Shown here: positions 1 to 7,736 of the stretch, one piece after another
Layout: each line of letters starts with the position of its first letter
How positions within the stretch are numbered: position 1 is the first letter of the stretch
The notes under the pieces: model-generated
The model's database searches: none
Seen by the model: the letters and a program-made list of their open reading frames with translations, nothing else
What the model was told of the DNA's origin: nothing
From: Planctomycetota bacterium
GTDB lineage: Bacteria > Planctomycetota > Phycisphaerae > Phycisphaerales > UBA1924
NCBI GenBank assembly: GCA_017303555.1
Contig: JAFLCN010000029.1
Coordinates: 1-43,840, forward strand
Reading direction: 5' to 3'
DNA length: 43,840 nt
Position numbers and translations under genes: made by a program

Positions 1-212
1 AGGCATCTTCCGCGGGCGAAGCCCTCCGCTGCGCTGCGGGCATCGCCCACGGAGAAATTGTATTGAGAAGGGCCGGTATCATCACCCAACTCTCATAGAG
101 CCTGGCACAGAAAACGGGGGCAGGTCAGAACACTTTGAGTCGTGAATCGATCGCTTTGATCCGGCGCGATAGCTCACGACCAAGAACCCGCATTGCCGTA
201 TTTTCTTTCAGA

Positions 213-252
213 TTCTGCTGCTCTGCACCTCTGCCGCTCTGCGGCTTTACTT
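213..252. repeat. octad tandem tract upstream of GNAT gene
   Basis: The sequence runs in consecutive 8-nt units on the plus strand: TTCTGCTG, CTCTGCAC, CTCTGCCG, CTCTGCGG and a degenerate CTTTACTT. It ends four bases before the ATG of the acetyltransferase gene and occupies the place of its ribosome binding site. Read on the other strand it resembles the GCAGAGNN octads found inside purM at 27491. The remainder of 1-256 holds no gene I can support. Confidence 0.75.
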
Positions 253-256
253 CCCC

Positions 257-682
257 ATGCTCCACATCCGCGAAGCACTCCCTTCCGACTCTTCCGCACT
301 CTCAGTTCTTTCGACCCAGCTCGGCTACCCCGTCACTCCCGAAGTGATGCACACCCGCCTCACGCATACACCCGACGCCAACCGCGCCCTCTTCGTCGCC
401 GAACAAAGCAACCAAGTCCTCGCCGCCCTCGAAGTCGCCACCATGTTCGCCTGGGAATCCGGCGACTGGGCCGAGATCCGGGGCTTGGTCGTCCTGGAAA
501 CCGCGCGCAGCCAAGGCATCGGCGCCGCCCTTGTCGATCACGCCAAGCAATGGACCCGCGCCAAAGGCCATACCAAACTCCGCGTCCGCACCAACGAGAC
601 CCGCACCCGCACCCACCAGTTCTACGAACGCCTCGGTTTCACCAAGACCAAATCCCAGCGCGTCTACGACATCGCGGTCTGA
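257..682 (+). CDS. GNAT-family N-acetyltransferase
   Basis: The 141-residue protein is a single GNAT domain, which transfers an acetyl group from acetyl-CoA to an amine; the acceptor cannot be told from sequence. It starts MLHIREALPSD, the usual beta-1 strand of the fold. Around residues 75-95 it has the acetyl-CoA pyrophosphate loop, seen as RGLVVLETARSQGIGAALVD with the Q/R-x-x-G-x-G/A signature. The C-terminal part has the typical TNETRTRTHQFYERLGF motif, in which the conserved Tyr acts as general acid in many members. It is cytoplasmic and of normal length for a one-domain GNAT. The ATG at 257 is the first in frame that gives a complete domain, but no good Shine-Dalgarno is present because the octad tract fills that position. 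Confidence 0.9.
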   Translation: MLHIREALPSDSSALSVLSTQLGYPVTPEVMHTRLTHTPDANRALFVAEQSNQVLAALEVATMFAWESGDWAEIRGLVVLETARSQGIGAALVDHAKQWTRAKGHTKLRVRTNETRTRTHQFYERLGFTKTKSQRVYDIAV

Positions 683-687
683 CTTCG

Positions 688-779
688 GGCCGCTTCAGCG
701 GCCGTGCTCGCGATAGGCCAAGGCTTTAGCCGTGGTAATCCAACAGCGCATTCACTTCGTCAGCCCGTTTCAACGGGCT
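688..779. repeat. REP-like pair of TTCA-loop hairpins
   Basis: Two perfect stem-loops share a TTCA loop. GGCCGC-TTCA-GCGGCC lies at 688-703 and AGCCCGT-TTCA-ACGGGCT at 762-779. Each is followed closely by a TGCTC sequence, and a short GGC-TTTA-GCC hairpin lies between them at about 722-731. The shared loop and flank suggest copies of one palindromic repeat family rather than a terminator: there is no U-tract. Confidence 0.6.
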
Positions 780-847
780 TGCTCATTGCGCACGAGAGCA
801 CCTGCATGCCGCTCTTTGATACATTGCATTTAATCAAAGGAGCACGC

Positions 848-1405
848 GTGACAGACGATCAATTCTGGATCCTCATTGAGCAAAGCAATGGATCACAACC
901 AGCTCGACCGGGACTGCTGCAGAAACTTCTCGGGCGCTCTAAGAGCGCACAAACTGGCGAAAGCTTTCTTGCCAAACTGCGCGGCTTGCTCACGCCACTT
1001 CCACCCAACGAAATCAAAGACTTCAAAGTAATCCTCGATCGACAAATCGATCGCGCATACACATGGGACCTCTGGGCCGCCGCGTACATCATGATGGGCG
1101 GCTGTTCCGACGACGGCTTTGAATACTGGCGATTGTGGCTCGTTTCGCAAGGTCGCGCGGTCTTTGACGGCGCGATCGCAAATCCAGAATCCCTCGCTGC
1201 GCTCAACCTCGGCAGTCCCGACGACATGGAGTTGGAAGCGCTCGCGTACGTCGCGCCGGAGGTCTTTGAACAGAAAACCGGAAACGACCTCTACGAAGAG
1301 CTGCCGGCCCGCTCAGGCCCGTCCGACCCGGTCGGCGAACCCTGGGAAGAAGACAGCGAAGCCCTGGCCGCTCGTTTCCCCCTGCTCAGTCAGAAATACG
1401 GATGA
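848..1405 (+). CDS. DUF4240 domain protein
   Basis: The protein of about 185 residues starts VTDDQFWILIEQS, matching the N-terminus of DUF4240 proteins (an M-x-x-x-x-F-W-x-L-I-E start). It continues with LxxLPPNEIKDFKVILDRQIDRAYTW and WAAAYIMMGGCSDDGFEYW, the conserved core in which a Trp- and Asp-rich segment is followed by FxYWRLWLVSQGR. The family is widespread, has no established biochemical role, and often occurs near immunity or regulatory genes. I chose the GTG at 848 because an AAAGGAG Shine-Dalgarno sits at 836-842 with five bases of spacing and the DUF4240 homology begins exactly there; an upstream ATG at 704 would add 48 unrelated residues. It appears to be a single cytoplasmic gene. 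Confidence 0.85.
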   Translation: MTDDQFWILIEQSNGSQPARPGLLQKLLGRSKSAQTGESFLAKLRGLLTPLPPNEIKDFKVILDRQIDRAYTWDLWAAAYIMMGGCSDDGFEYWRLWLVSQGRAVFDGAIANPESLAALNLGSPDDMELEALAYVAPEVFEQKTGNDLYEELPARSGPSDPVGEPWEEDSEALAARFPLLSQKYG

Positions 1406-1479
1406 CATCGGGGGTTACCAACCTGCCCGCCCCGCTTCCCGCCGCTCCAAAAAAACTTCCAAAATACCAAACAAACACC

Positions 1480-1507
1480 TTGCAATTACGTTCGGGTCTG
1501 GTATGGT
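1480..1507 (+). promoter_or_regulatory. putative promoter giving a leaderless mRNA
   Basis: A TTGCAA box at 1480-1485 and a TATGGT box at 1502-1507 are separated by 16 bases, close to sigma-70-type spacing. A start site six to seven bases downstream would fall on the ATG at 1514, and no Shine-Dalgarno precedes that ATG. This is inferred from sequence only. Confidence 0.4.
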
Positions 1508-1513
1508 ATCGCC

Positions 1514-2203
1514 ATGTCTACATTCCCCAGCTCCACACGTCCATCCCCTCTCCGCTCCGGCCCAACTTCCGCCGAATCGCCTCCGCCCCACACCGGTTAC
1601 GACCCCCCGCCGGAAATCGCCCAGGCCGTCATCGACGACCTCGTCGACTCCTTCAAGTCCTTCCACGCCATCGCCACCGACCGCGGCACAACCATCGAAG
1701 GCCTCGCCCTCTGGATGCAGCGCCCCGACATCGCCCGCCGCCTCGACGCCGTGCAATCCGCCTCCGCCCGCCGAAGCTGCATCATGGCCAGTGCATATCT
1801 GCCCTCGTGCGTCTACGCCGTCGGTTCTGCCGTGACCACCCTCTCGAACGAAATCATCCGCGCCTCGAGCGAGCCCAGCACGCCCATCCAACAGGAGCAG
1901 TATCGCAAGGGCCGCGAAACCCTCATCCGCCTGACCCGCGTCATGATGCAGCTCTCGAAGTTCGAGCACGCCAAGACCGCAGAACCAGCCCTTCCGCGCC
2001 CGGCGGACAGGCCAACCGCTCCCGACGATTCGCGCACATCGAATTCACCCGCGCGCGTTGCGGCACCCACCGCGCCGCGGGCCGCCGAGTTTCTCGAGCG
2101 ACGTGGCGATGTCGCCCCTCCTCGCGTCGTCTCGACCGATCAGTCCCAAAGTACTTCCGGCCGCGCACCGCAACCTGACCAGCGCGTGCTCGCATCCGTT
2201 TGA
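1514..2203 (+). CDS. hypothetical helical protein with disordered tail
   Basis: I do not recognise a named family for this 229-residue protein. Residues about 1-35 are Pro/Ser-rich. Residues about 36-160 are predicted helical, with a segment (GTTIEGLALWMQRPDIARRLDAV) that resembles the helix-turn-helix or small-terminase-like cores seen in planctomycete hypothetical proteins. The C-terminal 70 residues are rich in Pro, Ala, Arg and Ser and are probably disordered. There is no signal peptide or membrane segment. The ATG at 1514 has no ribosome binding site but follows a good promoter-like pair at a distance that fits leaderless transcription. A role in DNA binding is possible but not demonstrated by any decisive residue. 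Confidence 0.6.
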   Translation: MSTFPSSTRPSPLRSGPTSAESPPPHTGYDPPPEIAQAVIDDLVDSFKSFHAIATDRGTTIEGLALWMQRPDIARRLDAVQSASARRSCIMASAYLPSCVYAVGSAVTTLSNEIIRASSEPSTPIQQEQYRKGRETLIRLTRVMMQLSKFEHAKTAEPALPRPADRPTAPDDSRTSNSPARVAAPTAPRAAEFLERRGDVAPPRVVSTDQSQSTSGRAPQPDQRVLASV

Positions 2204-2273
2204 CCGTTTGACATCTTTGATAACCGAATACGTAGCATCGTCACGAGAAGCGAAAGCTCTTTTTCGTCTCTTC

Positions 2274-2303
2274 TTCTCTGTGTCTCTGTGCCTCTGTGGT
2301 GAA
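2274..2303. repeat. octad tandem tract, CACAGAG family
   Basis: On the plus strand the units TTCTCTGT, GTCTCTGT, GCCTCTGT and GGTGAA follow each other without gaps. The complementary strand reads as TTCACCACAGAG-type sequence. The tract lies between convergent genes, just past the stop of the minus-strand gene that ends at 2309. It belongs to the same family as the tracts at 21555 and 21682. Confidence 0.8.
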
Positions 2304-2308
2304 TGCGT

Positions 2309-3418
2309 TTATTCCTTCTTCTTCGAAGTCTTCGAATCCCCCAACCGCTCCAACGTCATCTTCTGACTCTGCTTCAGCGAAATGACCTGATCCCCGATCT
2401 TCAACTCCGCATCCAGCGCCTGCGACGACTGCATCGATCGCGCAAACCCATCCTCCTGATCCCAATCCGTCGTGCCCCCGTACTCGACCTTGCTCAACTT
2501 GAGCCCGCCCGAGCCCGGACTCGCATCCTTCGATGGAACCAGCTTCCCCTGAAACGTGATCTTCCCCTTCGCGCCCTGCACGTTGCTCAACTTGTAATCA
2601 GTCCGCAGCCTGCTTCCGCCGATCGGAAACACATCGAGCGACGTATCCGTCGACCAACTCTCCCCCGGCTTTGCGTACCGCTTCCCTTCCGTGCTCACGA
2701 TCGACTTGAACAGGTCGCGCATCTTCTCATCGCCGCCCATCTGCATCATCTCTTCCGGCGCCATCGGATTGAGCGCCCGCACAAATTTCTGCCCGCCGCG
2801 CACCTCCATCACATTCCCATCGCGATCAAACACCACCGAAAGCGATTCGCCAACAAGTGGCCGAAGCGTCTCTTCAAGAGTGGGGGTCTTGCCGAGTCCG
2901 CCAAACGGGTCCGATTCAGCAGGCTTTGGCGTCTTGGGCTTCGCCGTTGCCGGCTTCGAACTGTCGAACGATTCGTCAACTCCCGGTCCTTCCACATGCG
3001 ACCGGATCTGTTCAAAGACGATGCTCACCTCGCTCGTCCCGTCCTCGCTCACTTTCACCGGCTTGAAGACCAGCACGAAATCCTGCTTCGTCTTCATCTC
3101 ATCCGTCGCCGCCGGATCGTTCGGCTTTCTCGCCGGATCAAGCTCCGCCGTCAGGTCGGGCTTCGTCTCTTTGCTGTCCAACGAAAGCCGCACCCGCCGA
3201 TCCTGCCCCATGCGAAACTTCGGACGCAGATCAACCGACCCGGTTGGAATCTCGTTTCCATCTTCCTTTGACGGCTTCACCGGATCGGCCTGTCCGGGCG
3301 CATCGCTCGTCCGACTCGGTGCGGCCGGTGCACCCACCACACCATGCTCTGCCATCACGCCCGCCAGCATCGCAACCGAAAAAGCCATCGCCCTGAACCG
3401 CAAGTTCGCCATAAACAT
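2309..3418 (-). CDS. secreted DUF6263-like protein
   Basis: Starting from the methionine of MFMANLRFRAMAFSV at 3418, the protein has about 369 residues. It has a signal peptide of roughly 30 residues (hydrophobic core AMAFSVAMLAGVMAE), an acidic Pro/Lys-rich linker, then a beta-rich domain. Features such as LRPKFRMGQDRRVRL, LRPLVGESLSVVFDRDGNVMEV and GESWSTDTSLDVFP resemble the DUF6263 proteins of planctomycetes, which are exported and of unknown function. A GGAG lies four bases before the 3418 ATG and ten before a second ATG at 3412, so either may be used. The longer upstream frame (to 3535) encodes only Arg-rich sequence and is unlikely to be translated. It is a monocistronic gene convergent with its left neighbour. 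Confidence 0.7.
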   Translation of the reverse strand: MFMANLRFRAMAFSVAMLAGVMAEHGVVGAPAAPSRTSDAPGQADPVKPSKEDGNEIPTGSVDLRPKFRMGQDRRVRLSLDSKETKPDLTAELDPARKPNDPAATDEMKTKQDFVLVFKPVKVSEDGTSEVSIVFEQIRSHVEGPGVDESFDSSKPATAKPKTPKPAESDPFGGLGKTPTLEETLRPLVGESLSVVFDRDGNVMEVRGGQKFVRALNPMAPEEMMQMGGDEKMRDLFKSIVSTEGKRYAKPGESWSTDTSLDVFPIGGSRLRTDYKLSNVQGAKGKITFQGKLVPSKDASPGSGGLKLSKVEYGGTTDWDQEDGFARSMQSSQALDAELKIGDQVISLKQSQKMTLERLGDSKTSKKKE

Positions 3419-3576
3419 CAATCTCCGTTTCGCCCCATGTCGCCCGCGCAGCCTACCCGAACGTACGGCCCGCATCCGTTTCGGATTCCTCCCTCTGCGT
3501 GCCCGCACCCGCCAGAATCCGATTTTCTCGCCCAATCAGCGCTTGTGCATCCCGCGAACTCGAATAAACTGATTCC

Positions 3577-3595
3577 GCCGGTCGTGAGGACCGGC
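3577..3595 (+). other. stem-loop in 5' leader of S8 protease gene
   Basis: GCCGGTC-GTGAG-GACCGGC forms a perfect 7-bp stem. It ends nine bases before the GGAGGGG Shine-Dalgarno (3605-3611) of the protease gene. It could be a transcript-leader structure or one more member of the palindromic repeats seen in this window. Confidence 0.45.
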
Positions 3596-3618
3596 TTCCA
3601 CTTTGGAGGGGCTCAGAA

Positions 3619-5397
3619 TTGACTGTGAATCTCGGATCACGTGCCGCTCCCGCGGCAAGCGCCCTCGTCCTTGCCGCGGCACTCGCCCCTGCGCAGGCGG
3701 GCCACCTTGGCACCATGTCCATCCCCGACAAGCACCCTACGCGCGTAATTGTGCGCTTCGATCCGCTGACCGATCGTTCCGAAGCCGCAACCTCCGCTCT
3801 CTTCGCACGCACCGGCGTGAAGCGCTCCGTGCAAAACATCGATCTTGTCCCCGGTCTCAAGATCGTCGAAACCGATGAAGGCCGCGTCGATCAGGTCGTC
3901 GCCGCGCTCCGAAAAGAGCCCGGCGTTCTCTACGCCAATCCCGACTATCCGCTTCAGGCCTGCGCTCAGGTTGTTCCGTTCGGTATCACCGCGATCAAAG
4001 CCCCGCCTGTTTGGTCGCGCTGGGGGACGGGTGGGGGTGGTGGGGGTGGCAATGTCATCATCGGGCACCTCGATACCGGCATCGATCTCACGCACCCCGA
4101 TCTGCCCACGCCCCTCATGACCGAAACCTTCGTCCCCGGTCTGACGGTCGATGATTACGACTTTCACGGCACGCACACCGCCAGCATCCTCGTCGGCGTG
4201 GACAACGACATCGGCGTCATCGGTGTCGCACCGAGCGCGCAGATTCTGGTCGCCAAGGTTCTGAACAACTGGGAATTCGGCTACCACAGCTACGCGATGG
4301 CCGGTATCAACTGGTCCGTCGCCAACGGTGCCCGCGTGTTGAACATGGCGCTCGGAAACACGACTTTCGATCAGGCGTACAAGGACACCTGCGATGCAGC
4401 GCTTGCCGCAGGCGTGCTGCTGGTCGCTTCTGCCGGAAACACCGGCAACGCGAACCCGTTCTACCCCGCGTGGTTTCCGTCGGTGATGGCCGTTTCCGCT
4501 GTCGAACAGAACGACGACTTCATGTCGTGGACTTCGTTCGGCCCCAACATCTCGATCGCAGCGCCCGGCGCCGGCGTCTACGCCGCGATGCCCATCGTCG
4601 GTTGGAAAGTCACCTGGAACGGCATCGATCGTCTCGCCAATCAGATTCGTGGCGGCACAGTCGATCCCTACACCGGCACAACCTGGTATTGCAACACCGG
4701 CGCGATTCCCGCAGACTTCCCTCCCGGTGTCGTCAACAACATCGCCCACATCCGCCGCAGCACCACGCTCACGCTCGGCCAGCAAGTTCAAAATGCCGTG
4801 ACCGCCGGCGCAAAGGCCGTCATCATCAGCAACAACGTTCCCGGCAACTTCGTTCTGAACTTCACGCCTCACCTTCGCCTTCCCGTCGCCTCGCTCTCGC
4901 AGGCCGACGGCGATGCGCTGCAGGCAGATGATGGCGTCGTCTCGACCATCGGTCAGTACACCGCGGGCCACACCTACGGCGAAGTCTGGGGAACATCCGT
5001 TTCCTGCCCGCACGTTGCCGGTGCCGCGGCACTCCTCATCGGCAACTTCGTTCCAGCCACCGGCCTCCCGCCTCTTCCGCCCCTCACCACCCGCTGGGTG
5101 CTCGAACGCACCGCCCGCCAAGTTGGTGCAGCACCCCGAAACGATCAATACGGCTACGGCATCGTCGATGCCGAGAATGCGTCAAAGTACCTCCACGGCC
5201 GCATCAAATGTCCCGGCGATTTGAACGCGGACGACACCGTCGATGATGCCGATTTCGTGGATTTCGCGGGCTACTACAACGATCTGATCACGCCCGGCGG
5301 TGCCTACACCGGGGGCGATTTCAACGGCGACGGCCTCACCGACGACTCCGATTTCGTCGTCTTCGCCGGCATGTACGACCAGCTCCTGTGCAGCTAG
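3619..5397 (+). CDS. secreted subtilisin-like S8 peptidase with dockerin-like tail
   Basis: This 592-residue serine peptidase starts at a TTG preceded by GGAGGGG with seven bases of spacing. Residues 1-28 are a signal peptide (cleavage near AQAGH). Residues about 40-112 form an I9-like propeptide (TRVIVRFDPL...VLYANPDYPLQA). The catalytic triad is Asp152 (HLDTGID), His183 (DFHGTHTASI) and Ser460 (GTSVSCPHVAG), with Asn274 for the oxyanion hole. Between about 325 and 450 an inserted segment resembles a PA domain. Residues about 532-592 hold two calcium-loop modules, GDLNADDTVDDADF and GDFNGDGLTDDSDF, ending in DQLLCS; this is the GC-type dockerin-like tail also present at 28098 and 29012. A poly-Gly stretch sits at residues 136-144, just before the catalytic Asp. 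It probably acts outside the cytoplasm. A hairpin terminator follows. Confidence 0.93.
   Translation: MTVNLGSRAAPAASALVLAAALAPAQAGHLGTMSIPDKHPTRVIVRFDPLTDRSEAATSALFARTGVKRSVQNIDLVPGLKIVETDEGRVDQVVAALRKEPGVLYANPDYPLQACAQVVPFGITAIKAPPVWSRWGTGGGGGGGNVIIGHLDTGIDLTHPDLPTPLMTETFVPGLTVDDYDFHGTHTASILVGVDNDIGVIGVAPSAQILVAKVLNNWEFGYHSYAMAGINWSVANGARVLNMALGNTTFDQAYKDTCDAALAAGVLLVASAGNTGNANPFYPAWFPSVMAVSAVEQNDDFMSWTSFGPNISIAAPGAGVYAAMPIVGWKVTWNGIDRLANQIRGGTVDPYTGTTWYCNTGAIPADFPPGVVNNIAHIRRSTTLTLGQQVQNAVTAGAKAVIISNNVPGNFVLNFTPHLRLPVASLSQADGDALQADDGVVSTIGQYTAGHTYGEVWGTSVSCPHVAGAAALLIGNFVPATGLPPLPPLTTRWVLERTARQVGAAPRNDQYGYGIVDAENASKYLHGRIKCPGDLNADDTVDDADFVDFAGYYNDLITPGGAYTGGDFNGDGLTDDSDFVVFAGMYDQLLCS
4022..4048 (+). 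other. G-run tract (quadruplex-forming pattern) in S8 gene
   Basis: Runs of 5, 3, 5, 2 and 5 guanines separated by one to two bases encode the poly-Gly loop of the protease. At least four runs of three or more G fit the canonical G-quadruplex pattern on the coding strand. Confidence 0.6.
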
Positions 5398-5428
5398 ACA
5401 GCCTTGATCCCGGTATCACCTCGTGATG

Positions 5429-5448
5429 CGGCCCGCTCGGGCCGTTTT
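5429..5448 (+). terminator. intrinsic terminator after S8 peptidase
   Basis: The stem CGGCCC-GCTC-GGGCCG at 5429-5444 is followed by TTTTCGTTCC. It lies about 30 bases past the protease stop and upstream of the S46 peptidase gene, which separates the two peptidases into different transcripts. Confidence 0.75.
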
Positions 5449-5523
5449 CGTTCCTTTCGGCCCCATCTCGTCTACTTCGTACCATCCAGAGTTGTCCCAT
5501 CAACTTCGATCTCGGAGCCAGCA

Positions 5524-7614
5524 ATGAATCGCCAATCAATCTCCGCCGCTTCGCTCGGACTTCTGCTTCTTGCCGCGGCAGGTTCCGCCCGCGCCGATGA
5601 AGGCATGTGGCTCATCAGCAATCCGCCCCGTGAGTCGCTGAAGACCAAGTACAACTTCGAACCCTCCGAAGACTGGCTGAAGCACATGCAGCGCTCGGTC
5701 GTCCGCGTCGGCATGGGCGGCACCGGCTCGATCGTCTCGCCCGATGGCCTCGTGATGACCAATCACCACGTCGGCCTCGGTGCGATCGCGAAACTCAGCA
5801 CCAAAGAAAACGACCTGATGAAAAACGGCTTCTACGCGCCCACGCGCGAGCAGGAACTCAAGTGCCCCGATACCGAGATCCGGCTCCTGTGGGACACACA
5901 GGACGTGACCGATCGCGTGAACGGCGCAGTGAAGCCCGGCATGAGCACAGCGGAAGCCGGCACCGCACGCCGCAAGCTGATCTCGCAGATCGAAAAGGAA
6001 TGTCAGGACGGACCGGGGGGTGGGGGGGGTGGGGGCTTCCGGTGTCAGGTGGTCACGCTCTACCAGGGCGCGAAGTACCACGTCTATCGCTACAAGGTTT
6101 TCAATGATGTGCGTCTGGTCTTCTCGCCCGAAGAGGTGGTGGGCTCCTTTGGCGGCGACATCGACAACTTCGAGTTTCCCCGCTACAGCCTCGACATGAC
6201 CTTCTTCCGCCTGTACGAAGACGGCAAGCCTTACAAGCCCGAGCACTATCTGAGCTGGAGCGCCGACGGCGCGAAAGAGAACGAGCCGGTCTTTGTCTTC
6301 GGTCATCCCGGCCGCACCCGCCGCCTCTACACGGTCGATCACCTCAAGTTCCTGCGTGATGTCGATCTGCCCGAGCGCATGAGCCGCGTCTGGCGCAACG
6401 AGGTCAAACTGCAGGGTTTCGCCGGAAAGAACGCCGAGAACGCCCGCATCGCTCAGAGCAACATGCGCAGCGTCGCCAACGGCCGCAAGGTCTTCACCGG
6501 CCTGCTCGCGGGTTTGCAAGACCCCGAATTGATGGGGAAGAAGATCAACAGCGAGAGCGAGCTGCGCTCGTTCATCGACCGCGACGGCGCGAACGCCCGC
6601 GACTGGGCCGCGGCCTTTGAATCCGTCGCGAACGCTGAGCGCGTGTACCGTGAGTTCTACAACGAGAAGGCGACCATTGACGCCGCCGTCGGCGGGAGCG
6701 GCCTGCTGAGCCGCGCGTTCGATATCGTGCAGCTCGCGGACGAACTGCCCAAGCCCAGCGCCGAACGCCTCCGCGAGTACGCCGACCCCGCGCTCCCCTC
6801 GCTCTATCTCCGCCTCTATTCCACTGAGCCGCTTTACGAAGCGCTCGAGATCGAGAAGATCACGCAGGCCCTCAGCCTGCTCGCCGAGCGTTTGGGTGGC
6901 GATCACCCGCTCGTTGTCGCGGCGCTCGCAGGGCAATCTCCCCGCAAGCGCGCCCAGGACTGCGTTTGGGGAACCGATCTGAAAGACCCCGCCGCACGCA
7001 AGGCGCTGGTGGAAGGCGGCGCAGCAGCCGTCAGCACATCGAAAGACCCGATGCTCGTCCTTGCCGCGGCATTCGACCCGCGCTCGCGCGAGCTCCGCAA
7101 GCTGTACGAAGACAAGGTCGAGAGCGTCGAACGCGAGGCATATGCCAAGATCGCACAGGCCCGCTTCGCGCGATCGGGCGAGAGCATGTACCCGGACGCG
7201 ACCAGCACGCTCCGCATGAGCTTCGGCACCGTGCGGGGCGTCGCCCGCGACCAAACCCCCGCGTTCACCGACATCGGCGGCCTCTTCGCTCGCGCCCAGG
7301 AACGCAAGGGCGAGGCCGAGTTCACACTCCCCGCCCGGTGGGATGCCGCCAAGAGCAAACTCGATCTCAAGACCCCGTACAACTTCACCGCCGATTGCGA
7401 CATCATCGGAGGCAACTCCGGCAGCCCGACCGTCAACGCCAAGGGCGAGGTGGTGGGCCTGATCTTCGACGGCAACGTCTACTCGCTCACGGGCGACGTG
7501 ATCTACGACGGCGAGAACGGCCGCAGCATCTCCGTCGATTCACGGGGAATGATCGAAGCCCTGCGAAAGGTCTACAACGCGGGCACACTCGCCGACGAAC
7601 TGACACGCAAGTAA
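5524..7614 (+). CDS. S46-family dipeptidyl-peptidase, DPP7-like
   Basis: This 696-residue peptidase removes dipeptides from oligopeptide N-termini, probably in the periplasm. It has a signal peptide (about residues 1-24, ending GSARADEGMW). MWLISNPP is the conserved family start. Catalytic elements are TNHH (His at 81/82), GGDIDNFEFPRY (Asp at about 212-214) and GGNSGSP (Ser632). In Porphyromonas enzymes the residue 25 positions after the catalytic Ser sets P1 preference, Gly in DPP7 (hydrophobic) and Arg in DPP11 (acidic); here it is Gly657 in SLTGD, so DPP7-like specificity is inferred. A poly-Gly run precedes FRCQVV. The ATG at 5524 is chosen because GGAG precedes it and the signal peptide starts there; the upstream frame to 5404 lacks a signal. 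Confidence 0.94.
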   Translation: MNRQSISAASLGLLLLAAAGSARADEGMWLISNPPRESLKTKYNFEPSEDWLKHMQRSVVRVGMGGTGSIVSPDGLVMTNHHVGLGAIAKLSTKENDLMKNGFYAPTREQELKCPDTEIRLLWDTQDVTDRVNGAVKPGMSTAEAGTARRKLISQIEKECQDGPGGGGGGGFRCQVVTLYQGAKYHVYRYKVFNDVRLVFSPEEVVGSFGGDIDNFEFPRYSLDMTFFRLYEDGKPYKPEHYLSWSADGAKENEPVFVFGHPGRTRRLYTVDHLKFLRDVDLPERMSRVWRNEVKLQGFAGKNAENARIAQSNMRSVANGRKVFTGLLAGLQDPELMGKKINSESELRSFIDRDGANARDWAAAFESVANAERVYREFYNEKATIDAAVGGSGLLSRAFDIVQLADELPKPSAERLREYADPALPSLYLRLYSTEPLYEALEIEKITQALSLLAERLGGDHPLVVAALAGQSPRKRAQDCVWGTDLKDPAARKALVEGGAAAVSTSKDPMLVLAAAFDPRSRELRKLYEDKVESVEREAYAKIAQARFARSGESMYPDATSTLRMSFGTVRGVARDQTPAFTDIGGLFARAQERKGEAEFTLPARWDAAKSKLDLKTPYNFTADCDIIGGNSGSPTVNAKGEVVGLIFDGNVYSLTGDVIYDGENGRSISVDSRGMIEALRKVYNAGTLADELTRK
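6015..6035 (+). other. interrupted poly-G tract in S46 gene
   Basis: The coding strand reads G6-T-G8-T-G5, encoding seven consecutive glycines. The homopolymer runs are long enough to be slippage-prone, and a one-base change would truncate the peptidase after about 170 residues. The pattern also fits a G-quadruplex. Confidence 0.7.
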
Positions 7615-7628
7615 CGAAGTGTCTTCAA

Positions 7629-7661
7629 GCCCCCTCCCTGAGGGAGGGGTTTGGGGTGGGC
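7629..7661 (+). repeat. dispersed CCCTCCC/GGGAGGG palindrome, copy 1
   Basis: CCCCTCCC-TGA-GGGAGGGG forms a strong hairpin followed by TTTGGGGTGGGCT. The same arrangement, including the TTGGGG and TGGGCT tail, occurs inverted at 17271-17304. It lies 15 bases past the S46 peptidase stop, so it may also act as its terminator, although the T-tract is only three bases. Confidence 0.75.
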
Positions 7662-7736
7662 TGCGTGCGGGCCGCGTCCATCGATGATGGACGTCTTCTG
7701 CACGACTACATCTTCTAGTAATCTCTACGACAGCCC

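Noticed and set aside
3637..5148. 503-codon open frame on the minus strand opposite the S8 protease
   Set aside because: Antisense shadow of a gene with clear catalytic motifs; its translation has no recognisable domain and follows from GC-rich codon positions.
5536..7254. 572-codon minus-strand frame opposite the S46 peptidase
   Set aside because: Shadow frame; the plus-strand protein has all family motifs.
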